From: a virus
Virus record (IMG/VR): IMGVR_UViG_3300027739_000019
Coordinates: 1-42,313 of that record
DNA: 42,313 nucleotides
Reading direction: 5' to 3' (one strand)
Under the pieces are notes generated by a model. It saw only the letters and a list, made by a program, of their open reading frames with translations, did not search any database and was not told the origin of the DNA. Each line of letters opens with the position of its first letter. The stretch's first letter is position 1. A program made the position numbers and the translations under genes. Below are positions 23,929 to 31,284 of this stretch, piece by piece.

Positions 23929-24596
23929 GGAGTTAGTGGGACGATACTTTTTCTGCCGGTGTATTCGTTTCCCATTCCTGGTTGTAAATAAATAATGCTT
24001 TTGGCGCCTTCATGTCGTGCCATTTCGGTTAAGGTCATATCATAACCACACAAATTAAACCTCCCCGTCTTATCCATTGACCAAGTAACCGCCCGGGTTA
24101 AATCAGAGGCGTTAACCCAGCTAAATAAAACATCCTGATAAATTGTGACTCTGTTGGGGTTTTCCCTGACTGCTTTAATAAACCGATTGTTACCATAAAT
24201 TCCAAAAGGAATTAAAGTAACATCAGCCAACCCGACTGTTGCCCGTTTGGACAGTCCGTAATATTCCGTCGGATATGAAATATCAAATTCAGAAGCGTGT
24301 CGAATTGGTCTGGTCTTATCGTGCATAGCACCCGAACCAAAGGCAATTATTTTGGCTTCCGGCCAACGACAGCGAATATTGGCCATCATGGCTAGATTTT
24401 TTTTGAAGTCATCGGCACTACATTCTTTGTAATGCCCCTCATTGGCACAATGGATTATGATATCTCCATCCCACTTGTATCGGTTAACACTTTTAATGTC
24501 GGCCAGATTAAGTTCCCGGTGAGTTGGTCGTTTGGCGTCTAATTGGAGACTGCTACCTACAAAACTAGAAGCACCGGTAATTAAGATTTCTGCCAT
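23913..24596 (-). CDS. Short-chain sugar-nucleotide reductase (SDR, 227 aa)
   Basis: An extended SDR: Rossmann glycines as ITGASSFVGSSL at the N-terminus, the active-site YYGLSKR (Tyr-x3-Lys), GSGAM at the Ser position and FNLCGYDMTLTEM near the end. It is shorter than typical dTDP/GDP 4-reductases (about 290-300). Its start overlaps the stop of the ThDP gene and its stop overlaps the E1-type gene. The context suits a final 4-ketoreduction of a 3,6-dideoxy or branched sugar (YerF/RfbJ-like role). Confidence 0.75.
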   Translation of the reverse strand: MAEILITGASSFVGSSLQLDAKRPTHRELNLADIKSVNRYKWDGDIIIHCANEGHYKECSADDFKKNLAMMANIRCRWPEAKIIAFGSGAMHDKTRPIRHASEFDISYPTEYYGLSKRATVGLADVTLIPFGIYGNNRFIKAVRENPNRVTIYQDVLFSWVNASDLTRAVTWSMDKTGRFNLCGYDMTLTEMARHEGAKSIIYLQPGMGNEYTGRKSIVPLTPCPKD

Positions 24597-26302
24597 CTTT
24601 TGACGTGTAAATTATTAATAACTTCATCGTCTGATAAATAGGGGTGTTGTTCTTCTATTGGTTTGCCAAAAATAGCTCTGGGGGCAATTAATGATTCGGG
24701 ACGCATGACTATATCTACCAGAATCGGACCGTCGTATGCCATCGCCTCCTTGACCGCCATCCTTAACTGCCGAGGATCATCCACTCTAATACTGTTGATT
24801 CCATAGGCTTGAGCAATTCGAGCAAAGTTTGGCGTCCCCTCGTGAGTTCCCACATGACGTCCCCCCATGTATAAATCTTGAAATTGACGGATGATTCCAT
24901 ATCCTTCATTACTGTATACGAATATTTTTACCGGGATATTATGATTAACTGCCGTCTGCAGCTCTTGGATATTAACCTGCATTCCGCCATCACCGTTAAT
25001 ACAAATCGGGGCTTTACCAGTAGCAAACCACACCCCAATTGAAGCCGGGAGGGAGAAACCCATGGGTGAGTTACCAAAAGAGGAGATTAACCGTTGATCT
25101 TTTTTGAGTTGCCACGATTGCATGACCCACGATAAAGTACCTCCGGTGTCTAAAAGCATGATGTCGCCTTCTTTAGCTTCGTCACTAATAATTCGGGACG
25201 CCATATAAGGATTGATCTTGGTATCAGATAAGTGTTCCTTGGTAACCAGAGGATATCTGTGGCACATATCCTTACATTCCTGCAACCAGTTGGATACATC
25301 GGGAGCGTCTATTGGACTCGCCATCATTGACAGTAGAAAATCAGTGGCGTCGGCATGAATCGGTAAGCTGGGAACTACTACATCTTTTTTCAATTCAGCC
25401 GGATCAACGTCGATGACTATTTTGACTGCTTCTCTGGCAAATGTTTTGGGATTGGAACCAGCCTCTCTGGTATCTAGTCTAGCACCTACCGATATTAATA
25501 AATCACTGTTGGCAATGGCATAATTGGACCCCCGGTTTCCGTAAACTCCAAATACCTCTAGTCTATTTTCGTGTTGGTAATCGCCATACCCCCATGTCGG
25601 TAATATCGGCCACCCGAGGATGTCAGCTAATTCGCTAAAGTAGGCAGTGGCGCCGGAAGCTCTAACCCCGTTACCAATAATTAGAATCGGCCTTTCGGCC
25701 TTTTTGATAGCTTTGATTACCTCCTGTACATGAATTCGTTTGTGGACCAATTCCGGGCTGGTTTTAATCTGCACATCATCCATCTCCGCCATTTGAATAT
25801 CCATGGGAATATCCAGATGGACCGGACCTTGCCTGAATTGTTTTGACTTTTTGATGGCTCTCTCTACTAAATTTGGCAATGATTCTACGTCTTTGACTAA
25901 CCGTCCAAACTTGACACATGGCTTAATTGATCTGACCATCTCCGCCTCTTGAAAGCCTTTTTGCCGAATCTTATTGTGTTTCATATCAAAAGTACCAACC
26001 TGCCCGGTGATAAACAGCGACGGGACCGAATCAAACCAACAGCCATAAATACCAGTGATTAAGTTGGTTCCGCCGGGAGCCGATGTGGCCATGGCTGCTC
26101 CGTAACCCTTAAGTTTTGAATAAGCCTCAACTGCCATGGCTGCCGCTTGTTCGTGCTGCATGGCAATATACTTAACATCACTTCGACTAAAGGCATCAAT
26201 TTGATTGGTAATAGCACCTCCGGTCATACCGAAAACATGTTCTACCCCCTCGTTTTTAATTTGTTTTAGAACCCAGTCGGTTGTTTTAATTCTTTCCGCC
26301 AT
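24581..26302 (-). CDS. Acetolactate-synthase-like ThDP enzyme, YerE-like (573 aa)
   Basis: A complete three-domain ThDP enzyme. PYR domain: TGGAITNQIDAF and MQHEQAAAMAVEAY, with the catalytic Glu. Central domain: RPILIIGNGVRASGA and VSVGAR-like LLISVGARLDT. PP domain: GDGGMQVNIQELQTAV...N, the Mg2+/ThDP GDG-x26-N region, then GYGIIRQFQDLYMGGRHVGT. In Yersinia, YerE of this family transfers a two-carbon unit from pyruvate to a 3,6-dideoxy-4-keto sugar. Here the gene is followed by a sugar SDR and an E1-type dehydrase, exactly such a context, and ilv partners are absent. A role in branched-chain sugar synthesis is inferred. Confidence 0.75.
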   Translation of the reverse strand: MAERIKTTDWVLKQIKNEGVEHVFGMTGGAITNQIDAFSRSDVKYIAMQHEQAAAMAVEAYSKLKGYGAAMATSAPGGTNLITGIYGCWFDSVPSLFITGQVGTFDMKHNKIRQKGFQEAEMVRSIKPCVKFGRLVKDVESLPNLVERAIKKSKQFRQGPVHLDIPMDIQMAEMDDVQIKTSPELVHKRIHVQEVIKAIKKAERPILIIGNGVRASGATAYFSELADILGWPILPTWGYGDYQHENRLEVFGVYGNRGSNYAIANSDLLISVGARLDTREAGSNPKTFAREAVKIVIDVDPAELKKDVVVPSLPIHADATDFLLSMMASPIDAPDVSNWLQECKDMCHRYPLVTKEHLSDTKINPYMASRIISDEAKEGDIMLLDTGGTLSWVMQSWQLKKDQRLISSFGNSPMGFSLPASIGVWFATGKAPICINGDGGMQVNIQELQTAVNHNIPVKIFVYSNEGYGIIRQFQDLYMGGRHVGTHEGTPNFARIAQAYGINSIRVDDPRQLRMAVKEAMAYDGPILVDIVMRPESLIAPRAIFGKPIEEQHPYLSDDEVINNLHVKRWQKS

Positions 26303-26816
26303 ATATTTTTCTTGCCTCCTTTAATCCTTTTGGAGTTCCAATGTCAGTCCACTGAGCATTGGTTTCCAAACCAATAAATTTTTTGTTACCGTTAAAATAA
26401 TCCGGGTGAAGTAGGGTGTATCCGGCGTAAACGTCATGGTCCATATATCTAACACTGGCCTCGTTGTCATCGCACAGGTCAAGCATTAGATCGAGATTGA
26501 TGTCACTTAAGGTATCTCCGTTGGCTAAAAATACATACTCATCCCTCAACCACTTATTTAACCGATACAGAGTATTACTTTCACCCAATAGTTCCGGCTC
26601 AAAAGTATATAACAGTCTATCTCCAAAATAAGCCATGATATCCAAAGGTTTCCAATAGGTGTTAACAATAATTTTACCGATTCCAATATTTTCAAACTTT
26701 TCGACTATTCGCTCCAGACATGGTTTTCCGGCAATGTCTAGCATTACCTTTGATCTGTCTTGGGTTAACTTACCAAGCCTTGTCCCCAGACCGGCACAGA
26801 AAATTAATGCCATCAT
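26286..26816 (-). CDS. hddC: HddC-like heptose-1-phosphate nucleotidyltransferase (176 aa)
   Basis: The NTP-binding loop is FCAGLGTRLGKLTQDRSKVM, followed by LDIAGKPCLERIVEKF. The metal and sugar sites are in YVFLANGDTLSDINL, and the end QWTDIGTPKGLKEARK matches the terminal W-x-D-I-G-T-P motif of sugar-phosphate guanylyl/thymidylyl transferases. At 176 residues it is shorter than HddC (about 230). Its place directly after a HddA-like kinase indicates activation of heptose-1-phosphate, probably to GDP-heptose. The nucleotide is inferred and not visible in the sequence. Confidence 0.7.
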   Translation of the reverse strand: MMALIFCAGLGTRLGKLTQDRSKVMLDIAGKPCLERIVEKFENIGIGKIIVNTYWKPLDIMAYFGDRLLYTFEPELLGESNTLYRLNKWLRDEYVFLANGDTLSDINLDLMLDLCDDNEASVRYMDHDVYAGYTLLHPDYFNGNKKFIGLETNAQWTDIGTPKGLKEARKIYGGKN

Positions 26817-26817
26817 G

Positions 26818-27786
26818 TTAAAACTCCCTCACCGTTAAACCGTTAAAATTGATTGAAAAATCAAGATATTTTAACCCCATCTCATTGATAAACCATTCTC
26901 GCTTTTTGGGATCGACTACAAATAAAATACACCCCTCACCGCCGGCACCTAATACCTTACCGCCAATGGCACCCGATTTGTAGGCTTGGGTAAAGATGGC
27001 GTCAATATGTTCATTTGTCGCCGATGGGTTACTTTTCTTTTTCCAGTCCCAGGCTTCCCGGAGTAGTTTTCCCACCCCATGAAAATCACCTGACACTAGT
27101 AAGTCTCTGGCTACCCATGTTTGTCCCCGAAGTTTGAGCAATGATTCGATTCCTTTAGAGTTTAGTATGTTTTGTTTTAATCCGGCTTGGATGTCACTAC
27201 TATGCCGGGTTTTACCGCTATGAAGTAGAACACACCACTCTTCAAAGGCGGTGGCAATACTTTTGGGTATTTCATCTACCCAGACATCGCCGTTTTCAAA
27301 TTCAATTAAATTCATTCCCCCTAGGGCCGAAGCATACTGATCCTGCTTACCTGATATCCATCCCAGAGCCACCTCGGCTTGATAAGCTCGTTTAGCCACT
27401 TCCATTTTGCTGCGCTTGATTTTCTTGAGTCGATCCATGGCGCCGATAAAAGCCACCGCCGCCGAAGCCGACGACCCCAAACCCGAAGACTGGATACCTT
27501 CAAAAATATCCTGTATTAGAATCGGTGGGACATCGACGTAGCTTCGCAATATTTCGTACATTAGATCGAATTTAGAATCGGTGTGTCTTGGTGGCACGTT
27601 TGTCAGGTCCCGATATTCTCCCATGGCTTCCATCCGGGTCAGTCCATCTTTGCTGACTACGGTACAAACATGGTGAAGATTAATTGCCATGCTCAAAACT
27701 CTACCTCCGTATTTGTCGGCAAATTCTGGTAAATCAGTACCACCTCCAAATAAGGAAATTCTTGATGGGGCGGTTGAGATAATCAT
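26818..27786 (-). CDS. hddA: HddA-like GHMP-family heptose kinase (322 aa)
   Basis: GHMP motifs are in order: APSRISLFGGGTDLPEFADK (motif 1, with the GGGTD sugar-binding turn of HddA/FKP enzymes), QSSGLGSSASAAVAF (the ATP-binding GLGSS loop) and KVLGAGGEGCILFV (motif 3). HSGKTRHSSDIQ and the EVALGW...GKQDQYASALGG block are characteristic of the D-glycero-D-manno-heptose-7-phosphate kinase family. Length matches (about 320-340). It is coupled to the HAD phosphatase and GmhA-like genes upstream. Confidence 0.8.
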   Translation of the reverse strand: MIISTAPSRISLFGGGTDLPEFADKYGGRVLSMAINLHHVCTVVSKDGLTRMEAMGEYRDLTNVPPRHTDSKFDLMYEILRSYVDVPPILIQDIFEGIQSSGLGSSASAAVAFIGAMDRLKKIKRSKMEVAKRAYQAEVALGWISGKQDQYASALGGMNLIEFENGDVWVDEIPKSIATAFEEWCVLLHSGKTRHSSDIQAGLKQNILNSKGIESLLKLRGQTWVARDLLVSGDFHGVGKLLREAWDWKKKSNPSATNEHIDAIFTQAYKSGAIGGKVLGAGGEGCILFVVDPKKREWFINEMGLKYLDFSINFNGLTVREF

Positions 27787-28103
27787 AGAATTAGTTTTCT
27801 AAAATCATTCCAATTAGTAAATCTAACAGCCCTATCATCCAGATAAATTGTAGTGTCTAGTTGTTTTTCTTTGGTAATTAAGGGAATTTCGTAAAAGTTC
27901 CACTTATTCAGCCACTTGATAATCTTTTTGAAATCAGATTTGGGTCGGTTGGTGTGGATGTAAAATTCAATCCCCTTGTCGACAAAGAGTCGTAATGTTT
28001 CAATTGCTCCCGGCATTGGTTTGTCATACCAAGCTCCGTTTTGGGGTTCGGTAGGGATTCCCTGTCGTTTGACGATAACTCCATCGAAGTCAATAGCAAT
28101 CAT
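27783..28103 (-). CDS. Compact HAD-family phosphatase (106 aa, GmhB role possible)
   Basis: A capless HAD domain: motif I AIDFDGVIV (DxD), motif II IHTNRPKSD, motif III around ITKEKQ and motif IV IYLDDRAV. At 106 residues it is much shorter than GmhB (about 180), but it lies between the isomerase and the heptose kinase, the expected place for the 7-phosphate phosphatase. It overlaps both neighbours by four bases (ATGA). It could also act on another small phosphoester. Confidence 0.7.
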   Translation of the reverse strand: MIAIDFDGVIVKRQGIPTEPQNGAWYDKPMPGAIETLRLFVDKGIEFYIHTNRPKSDFKKIIKWLNKWNFYEIPLITKEKQLDTTIYLDDRAVRFTNWNDFRKLIL

Positions 28104-28543
28104 GCAAACTCCTTTTCTACCTCTTCACATATCCAGTGAATAGCCTGTAACTGATGTTCTTGGATATTAGGGGTGCTATAACCGACACGAGGCAGATCAA
28201 TGATTACCATGCCTTTTTCTTTGGCGACATCGATAGCTTTGAGAACGTTTTTAGATTGACCGCTAGTCGATAAACACATCAATATATCCCCCCGTTTCCC
28301 TAGCGCCTCTACCTGTCGGCTAAACACATTCTCAAATCCAAAGTCGTTGGCAATCGCAGTTAAAATGCTGGTGTCGGTGGTTAAAGCTATCGCCGGAAGC
28401 GCTTGTCTATTTTTGATTTTGTAACTGCCTACAAATTCCCCGGCTAGGTGTTGGGCTTCCGCTGCACTGCCTCCATTTCCAATTATGAGAAGTTTATGTC
28501 CAGACTTGAATGCTTCGACAATTTTACCAGCAATTTTATCCAT
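28100..28543 (-). CDS. gmhA: GmhA-like sedoheptulose-7-phosphate isomerase (147 aa)
   Basis: A SIS-fold enzyme. GNGGSAAEAQHLAGEF is the GmhA signature, and LCLSTSGQSKNVLKAI-type phosphate-binding and IQEHQLQAIHWICEEVE C-terminal blocks follow. It appears shortened by about 25-40 residues before the IQEHQ block compared with usual GmhA proteins of about 190. It is the first gene of the sugar block, with a GAGGAG site and an extended -10 promoter upstream at 28571-28563. With HddA, the HAD phosphatase and HddC it would give the four steps to a nucleotide-activated heptose. Confidence 0.75.
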   Translation of the reverse strand: MDKIAGKIVEAFKSGHKLLIIGNGGSAAEAQHLAGEFVGSYKIKNRQALPAIALTTDTSILTAIANDFGFENVFSRQVEALGKRGDILMCLSTSGQSKNVLKAIDVAKEKGMVIIDLPRVGYSTPNIQEHQLQAIHWICEEVEKEFA

Positions 28544-28562
28544 GGTGGCTCCTCTAGTGGGT

Positions 28563-28571
28563 ATTATAACA
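28563..28571 (-). promoter_or_regulatory. Extended -10 promoter of the sugar/late block
   Basis: TGTTATAAT on the minus strand is the same extended -10 as at the glycosyltransferase promoter. The -35 region is poor. The predicted start of transcription near 28556 gives a 13-base leader containing AGAGGAG before the gmhA-like ATG at 28543. Confidence 0.55.
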
Positions 28572-28595
28572 CTACTAATATTCCACTAATTTTTG

Positions 28596-28661
28596 TATAC
28601 TCATTTAACTCCTTTGAAGCCTTTCGTCATGGTTTGCGCTCTGAAGGAGTTACTTTTTTTT
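28596..28661 (+). ncRNA. Candidate short RNA with rho-independent terminator
   Basis: A TATACT box (28596-28601) is followed 5 bases later by a 9-bp perfect inverted repeat, TAACTCCTT (28606-28614) and AAGGAGTTA (28644-28652), and then eight Ts (28654-28661). Any RNA started here would be about 50 bases and consist mainly of the hairpin. The stem's 5' arm resembles the anti-Shine-Dalgarno sequence of 16S rRNA. The -35 is weak. It may also simply block upstream readthrough into the early region. Confidence 0.45.
28606..28661 (+). terminator. Intrinsic terminator in the divergent intergenic region
   Basis: A 9-bp stem (28606-28614 with 28644-28652), a 29-base loop and a T8 tail form a plus-strand terminator. 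No plus-strand gene lies upstream of it in the window, so it either ends a short RNA or insulates the early promoter at 28679. Confidence 0.6.
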
Positions 28662-28678
28662 GATCTATTTTGTACACC

Positions 28679-28704
28679 TTGACACGTGTTTTGAAGAGTA
28701 TAAA
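28679..28704 (+). promoter_or_regulatory. Early promoter/operator P1 (partial copy)
   Basis: TTGACACGT at 28679 matches the first nine bases of the 30064 and 31281 promoters, but the rest diverges, and the nearest -10 (TATAAA at 28699) is only 14 bases away. It precedes the first early genes, so it is probably a weaker or differently regulated promoter, or an operator copy. Confidence 0.45.
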
Positions 28705-28732
28705 GTTAATATAGTTATTGATTGATGATTTT

Positions 28733-28906
28733 ATGGATGAGAACTTTCTAATAAAGAAATGCCCAAACTGCAACGGCTATACAACCGTCACTTCACGGCG
28801 GTTAAAATGTCCGGTATGCAGGGGAAAAGGAGTTCTAGTCATAGATAATATGACCGGAAAGTTAATATTTAATGATGATGATGAAACAACGAAAAGTATG
28901 GACTAA
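28733..28906 (+). CDS. Small zinc-finger protein (57 aa)
   Basis: The product (MDENFLIKKCPNCNGYTTVT) has paired CPNC and CPVC, a DnaJ-like four-cysteine zinc knuckle with CRGKG. An in-frame TTG start at 28718 would add five residues; I prefer ATG 28733. It is the first early gene and overlaps the replication initiator by 35 bases. Probably nucleic-acid or protein binding. Confidence 0.6.
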   Translation: MDENFLIKKCPNCNGYTTVTSRRLKCPVCRGKGVLVIDNMTGKLIFNDDDETTKSMD

Positions 28907-29528
28907 AATTTGGAAAGACGAATGGTTTTGTAACTTGAGTCAGAGTGCCAGAATTTTATTTTTATATTTAATTACCAATGAAAGTATCGGTTTTACCGGT
29001 TGCTATGAATTGTCAGATAGGCAAATAACTTTTGACACAAAATTAACTGGACTTGAAAAGTTAAAGAAAGAACTGTCGCCAAAGGTTAAATTTTTTGATG
29101 GATGGGTCTACATAGTTAATTCTCAGGGATATAACGGTTTTGCTGGGCCGAGTTTTGAGATAGCAATTAGCAAAGAAAAAACTTCAATTCCTGAAAATAT
29201 AAAAGATACCTTAATTATGGGAAAAGGATACACTACCCCCCCCGTACCCCCACCGTCAGGGGGGGATTCTAGTAGTAAGAGTAGTAGTAATAATAAATAT
29301 AATAAGATAGAGGATATAAAGGAGGAAGACTTAGAAAACATTGCCAACAAATATCGGGTCCCCATGTCTTTTGTTAGGTCAAGATTAGACGACATGGAAA
29401 ATTGGACATCTTCAAAAGGTGGTTCGCCATACAAAAACCATTATTCAGCTTTATGTAATTGGGTAAAAAAAGATGCGTTAAAAATTAAACAAGAATATGC
29501 AAAACAAAGTAGCGACATTGCCCTCTAG
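28872..29528 (+). CDS. Replication initiator protein (218 aa, DnaD/phage replisome organiser-like)
   Basis: The N-terminal domain (KVWTKIWKDEWFCNLSQSAR then ILFLYLITNESIGFTGCYELSDRQITFDT) matches the winged-helix start of many phage replication organisers. A Ser/Asn/Pro-rich linker follows (PPVPPPSGGDSSSKSSSNN), then a helical C-terminal domain (SFVRSRLDDMENWTSSKGG...YSALCNWVKKD) like DnaD-type domains. Four consecutive Met codons mark the start. The DNA coding the linker has origin-like features. In phages such as lambda, the origin lies within the initiator gene. Confidence 0.75.
   Translation: MMMMKQRKVWTKIWKDEWFCNLSQSARILFLYLITNESIGFTGCYELSDRQITFDTKLTGLEKLKKELSPKVKFFDGWVYIVNSQGYNGFAGPSFEIAISKEKTSIPENIKDTLIMGKGYTTPPVPPPSGGDSSSKSSSNNKYNKIEDIKEEDLENIANKYRVPMSFVRSRLDDMENWTSSKGGSPYKNHYSALCNWVKKDALKIKQEYAKQSSDIAL
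29236..29320 (+). other. Candidate replication origin within the initiator gene
   Basis: A C8 run (29236-29243) can pair with G7 (29259-29265) to form a strong hairpin. Directly after it come short AGTAGTA direct repeats (29270-29288) and an A/T-rich stretch with TAATAATAAATATAATAAG (to about 29320). Strong stem, iteron-like repeats and an unwinding-type element inside the initiator's linker match the lambda-ori arrangement. No experimental support; low complexity of the linker could explain it. Confidence 0.4.
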
Positions 29529-29739
29529 CCTACCAATTGAAGTACAACCTGAAGTTGATAGATTCAGTTGGTCATCAAAGCGGTGTTGGAAAGTGTCCAT
29601 AACCTACAAGACCGAGGTATTTATCAACGAAGAAGAAAAAGAATATTTCCTAAAACAACTAGCCAATGGAAAAAAAATAATCAGGGTTGGGGAAATGATT
29701 TTAACTAACAAATTTTTAGCAATTACCAAAATAAGATGA
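29497..29739 (+). CDS. Hypothetical early protein (80 aa)
   Basis: The product (MQNKVATLPSSLPIEVQ...) is mixed alpha/beta with WKVSITYKTEVFINEEEKEYFLKQLANG and EMILTNKFLAITKIR, resembling small single-domain phage proteins that start early operons. It overlaps the initiator stop by 32 bases and the next gene by four bases. No family recognised. Confidence 0.55.
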   Translation: MQNKVATLPSSLPIEVQPEVDRFSWSSKRCWKVSITYKTEVFINEEEKEYFLKQLANGKKIIRVGEMILTNKFLAITKIR

Positions 29740-30059
29740 CACTTAAACGTCTTATAGATCGCTTACTGCATGAAAGTATTATTTATCGGAATAGTGACAA
29801 AGAGTTAATCTGGAGAGTCTGGACCGAGAAGGGATCAGTCCAAGGAGACAGGTCGGTGGAGTTGATTGTTAAGGATAGATTCTTAAAGGCTTACAGTCCT
29901 GAATCAATCCGGCGGTGTCGGCAAGCCCTTCAGCGAGAAGATATGTTATCCGGGAGAAACGAGATTCAAGCCACCGACAAGGTCAAGGAACTCAGACTGG
30001 CCGAAGCTAGGCTTAAAGGTTATAACTATATTTCCGACCAAGGGAGCTTTATTATTTAA
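29736..30059 (+). CDS. Hypothetical early protein, HTH-like (107 aa)
   Basis: The protein has an LIDRLLHES...RVWTEKG block, then KDRFLKAYSPESIRRCRQALQREDMLSG, whose SPESI-x-R-C-R-Q-x-LQ segment looks like a winged-helix recognition region, as in phage proteins flanking early replication genes. It overlaps the previous stop (ATGA). Possible DNA-binding function, unconfirmed. Confidence 0.55.
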   Translation: MTLKRLIDRLLHESIIYRNSDKELIWRVWTEKGSVQGDRSVELIVKDRFLKAYSPESIRRCRQALQREDMLSGRNEIQATDKVKELRLAEARLKGYNYISDQGSFII

Positions 30060-30063
30060 CCCC

Positions 30064-30093
30064 TTGACACGTCATACAAACAAGTGATATTAT
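30064..30093 (+). promoter_or_regulatory. Early promoter P2
   Basis: TTGACA (30064-30069), an 18-base spacer and TATTAT (30088-30093) with an upstream TGA extended -10. The first half matches P3 closely (TTGACACGTCAT-x-CAAAC). A TGAC-AC-GTCA inverted repeat spans the -35 hexamer and is a plausible operator. Confidence 0.75.
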
Positions 30094-30118
30094 TAATCAA
30101 TTACTAATTAGACAAACC

Positions 30119-30337
30119 ATGAGCAATCAAATAAATGATCAATTAGCTGACTTGGCTATTGATATCGTCGCTAAAGTTATGGCGACAAACGGGACCATTC
30201 CCGAAGAAGCAAGAAAAATGTTAGAAAAAGAAGAATACCAGCGCTTATTAGAAGAGTCCGAAGAACTAACCGAACCGGAAGATTGGGAACTGATTAGCGA
30301 AGGCGGTATGTGCGGAGAAGACGAGGAGGTAGAATGA
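30119..30337 (+). CDS. Small acidic early protein (72 aa)
   Basis: It begins MSNQINDQLADLAIDIVAKVM and becomes strongly acidic (KEEYQRLLEESEELTEPEDWE). It follows P2 directly, and the start context is ACAAACCATG without a Shine-Dalgarno site, the same context as the 31471 gene. Function unknown. Confidence 0.6.
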   Translation: MSNQINDQLADLAIDIVAKVMATNGTIPEEARKMLEKEEYQRLLEESEELTEPEDWELISEGGMCGEDEEVE

Positions 30338-30474
30338 CCAACATCGACAAACTTTATCTTAAAGGTGAAATTATTATTGCCGTTATCGACTTACTTGAAA
30401 GTCTTGACAATAAAGAACCAAATTCAATGAAAAAGTTTGCTGACCGCTTAAATGTTATTTTAAAAATCAAATAA
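30334..30474 (+). CDS. Small early protein (46 aa)
   Basis: A 46-codon frame from ATG 30334 (upstream GAGGAGG) to TAA 30474, with an ATGA/TAATG overlap on both sides. The product (MTNIDKLYLKGEIIIAVIDL...) is helical. The strong ribosome-binding site supports translation. Confidence 0.6.
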   Translation: MTNIDKLYLKGEIIIAVIDLLESLDNKEPNSMKKFADRLNVILKIK

Positions 30475-30998
30475 TGCCTATTACAATTCACAACAACGAA
30501 TACTACACCGTCGCCGAAAGGATAAAGGAAGCCGGGGACCATCTGACATCAGTTAACTCAGAGGTACTGGCTCACAATCCGGTAGTAGTCAAAGTTACTA
30601 TCACCACCGACAGGGGAACGTTTACCGGGATATCGGCTGCTAACCCCGCCAAGGTAATTGAAAAGAACTCCCCCTATGAAGTCGCCGAGACAAGCGCTTT
30701 GGGACGGGCATTGGGTTTCTCCCGGTACGGACTATCAGATCAAATTGCCAGCGCCGAGGAAATGGAAAAGGTAGGGCTTGTGGCAACACCTACGGCCCCT
30801 AAAACAACAGTAACCGCAAAGTCGACAAATGTTACTACTGGTGGCGTATCAGGTGTCTGCGAGGTCTGTGGTGCCATAGTCAAAGCCCCTTATAAAATAT
30901 GTTACAAGTGTCGATATAAGCAAGTCAGCACCCCGCCCAAAGCTCCCCCTGTAGACATTCCCGATTTAGTAGTTGGGGAAGAGTTTACTGCCTTCTAA
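30474..30998 (+). CDS. ERF/Rad52-like single-strand annealing protein (174 aa)
   Basis: The core YTVAERIKEAGDHLTSVNSEV and TFTGISAANPAKVIEKNSPY then EVAETSALGRALGFSRYGLSDQIASAEEM match the pattern of phage ERF/SSAP-type recombination proteins, where ETSALGRAL...G and IASAEE are hallmarks. A zinc ribbon with paired CEVC and CYKC lies near the C-terminus (residues about 123-143). Probably acts in recombination-dependent DNA replication with the RusA resolvase. Confidence 0.7.
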   Translation: MPITIHNNEYYTVAERIKEAGDHLTSVNSEVLAHNPVVVKVTITTDRGTFTGISAANPAKVIEKNSPYEVAETSALGRALGFSRYGLSDQIASAEEMEKVGLVATPTAPKTTVTAKSTNVTTGGVSGVCEVCGAIVKAPYKICYKCRYKQVSTPPKAPPVDIPDLVVGEEFTAF

Positions 30999-31000
30999 TT

Positions 31001-31141
31001 ATGAAACTAACAAGAAAAGAATTATCTATGGTTTTGTACGCTATTATGTTTACCTTAAAGGCTGATCGGGGGACGATGACCGACGACATGATCGAGGACC
31101 TAGAAACAGCATACGATAAGTTACAAGGGAAACAAAAATAA
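31001..31141 (+). CDS. Small early protein (46 aa)
   Basis: ATG 31001 to TAA 31141; MKLTRKELSMVLYAIMFTLK then a charged tail. It directly follows the annealing protein and its stop overlaps the next start (TAATG). Small helical protein, function unknown. Confidence 0.5.
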   Translation: MKLTRKELSMVLYAIMFTLKADRGTMTDDMIEDLETAYDKLQGKQK

Positions 31142-31284
31142 TGCAAACTAAATTTCTAAATAGAGAACGTCTAATTAAAATTTGTAAACGGTTATATGCT
31201 AAAGGTATTTCCCAACGTGAAATAGCTAGGAAGCTAAAGATACACTATAACACCGTTTATAAATACATTCATTTATCTACTTGA
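31141..31284 (+). CDS. Minimal HTH DNA-binding protein (47 aa)
   Basis: The product (MQTKFLNRERLIKICKRLYA, then KGISQREIARKLKIHYNTVYKYIHLST) is a single helix-turn-helix of the resolvase/Hin HTH type: GISQREIARKL, turn, NTVYKYI. Its TGA lies within the -35 hexamer of P3. A 47-residue isolated HTH beside two operator-like promoters could be the early transcription regulator. Confidence 0.65.
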   Translation: MQTKFLNRERLIKICKRLYAKGISQREIARKLKIHYNTVYKYIHLST

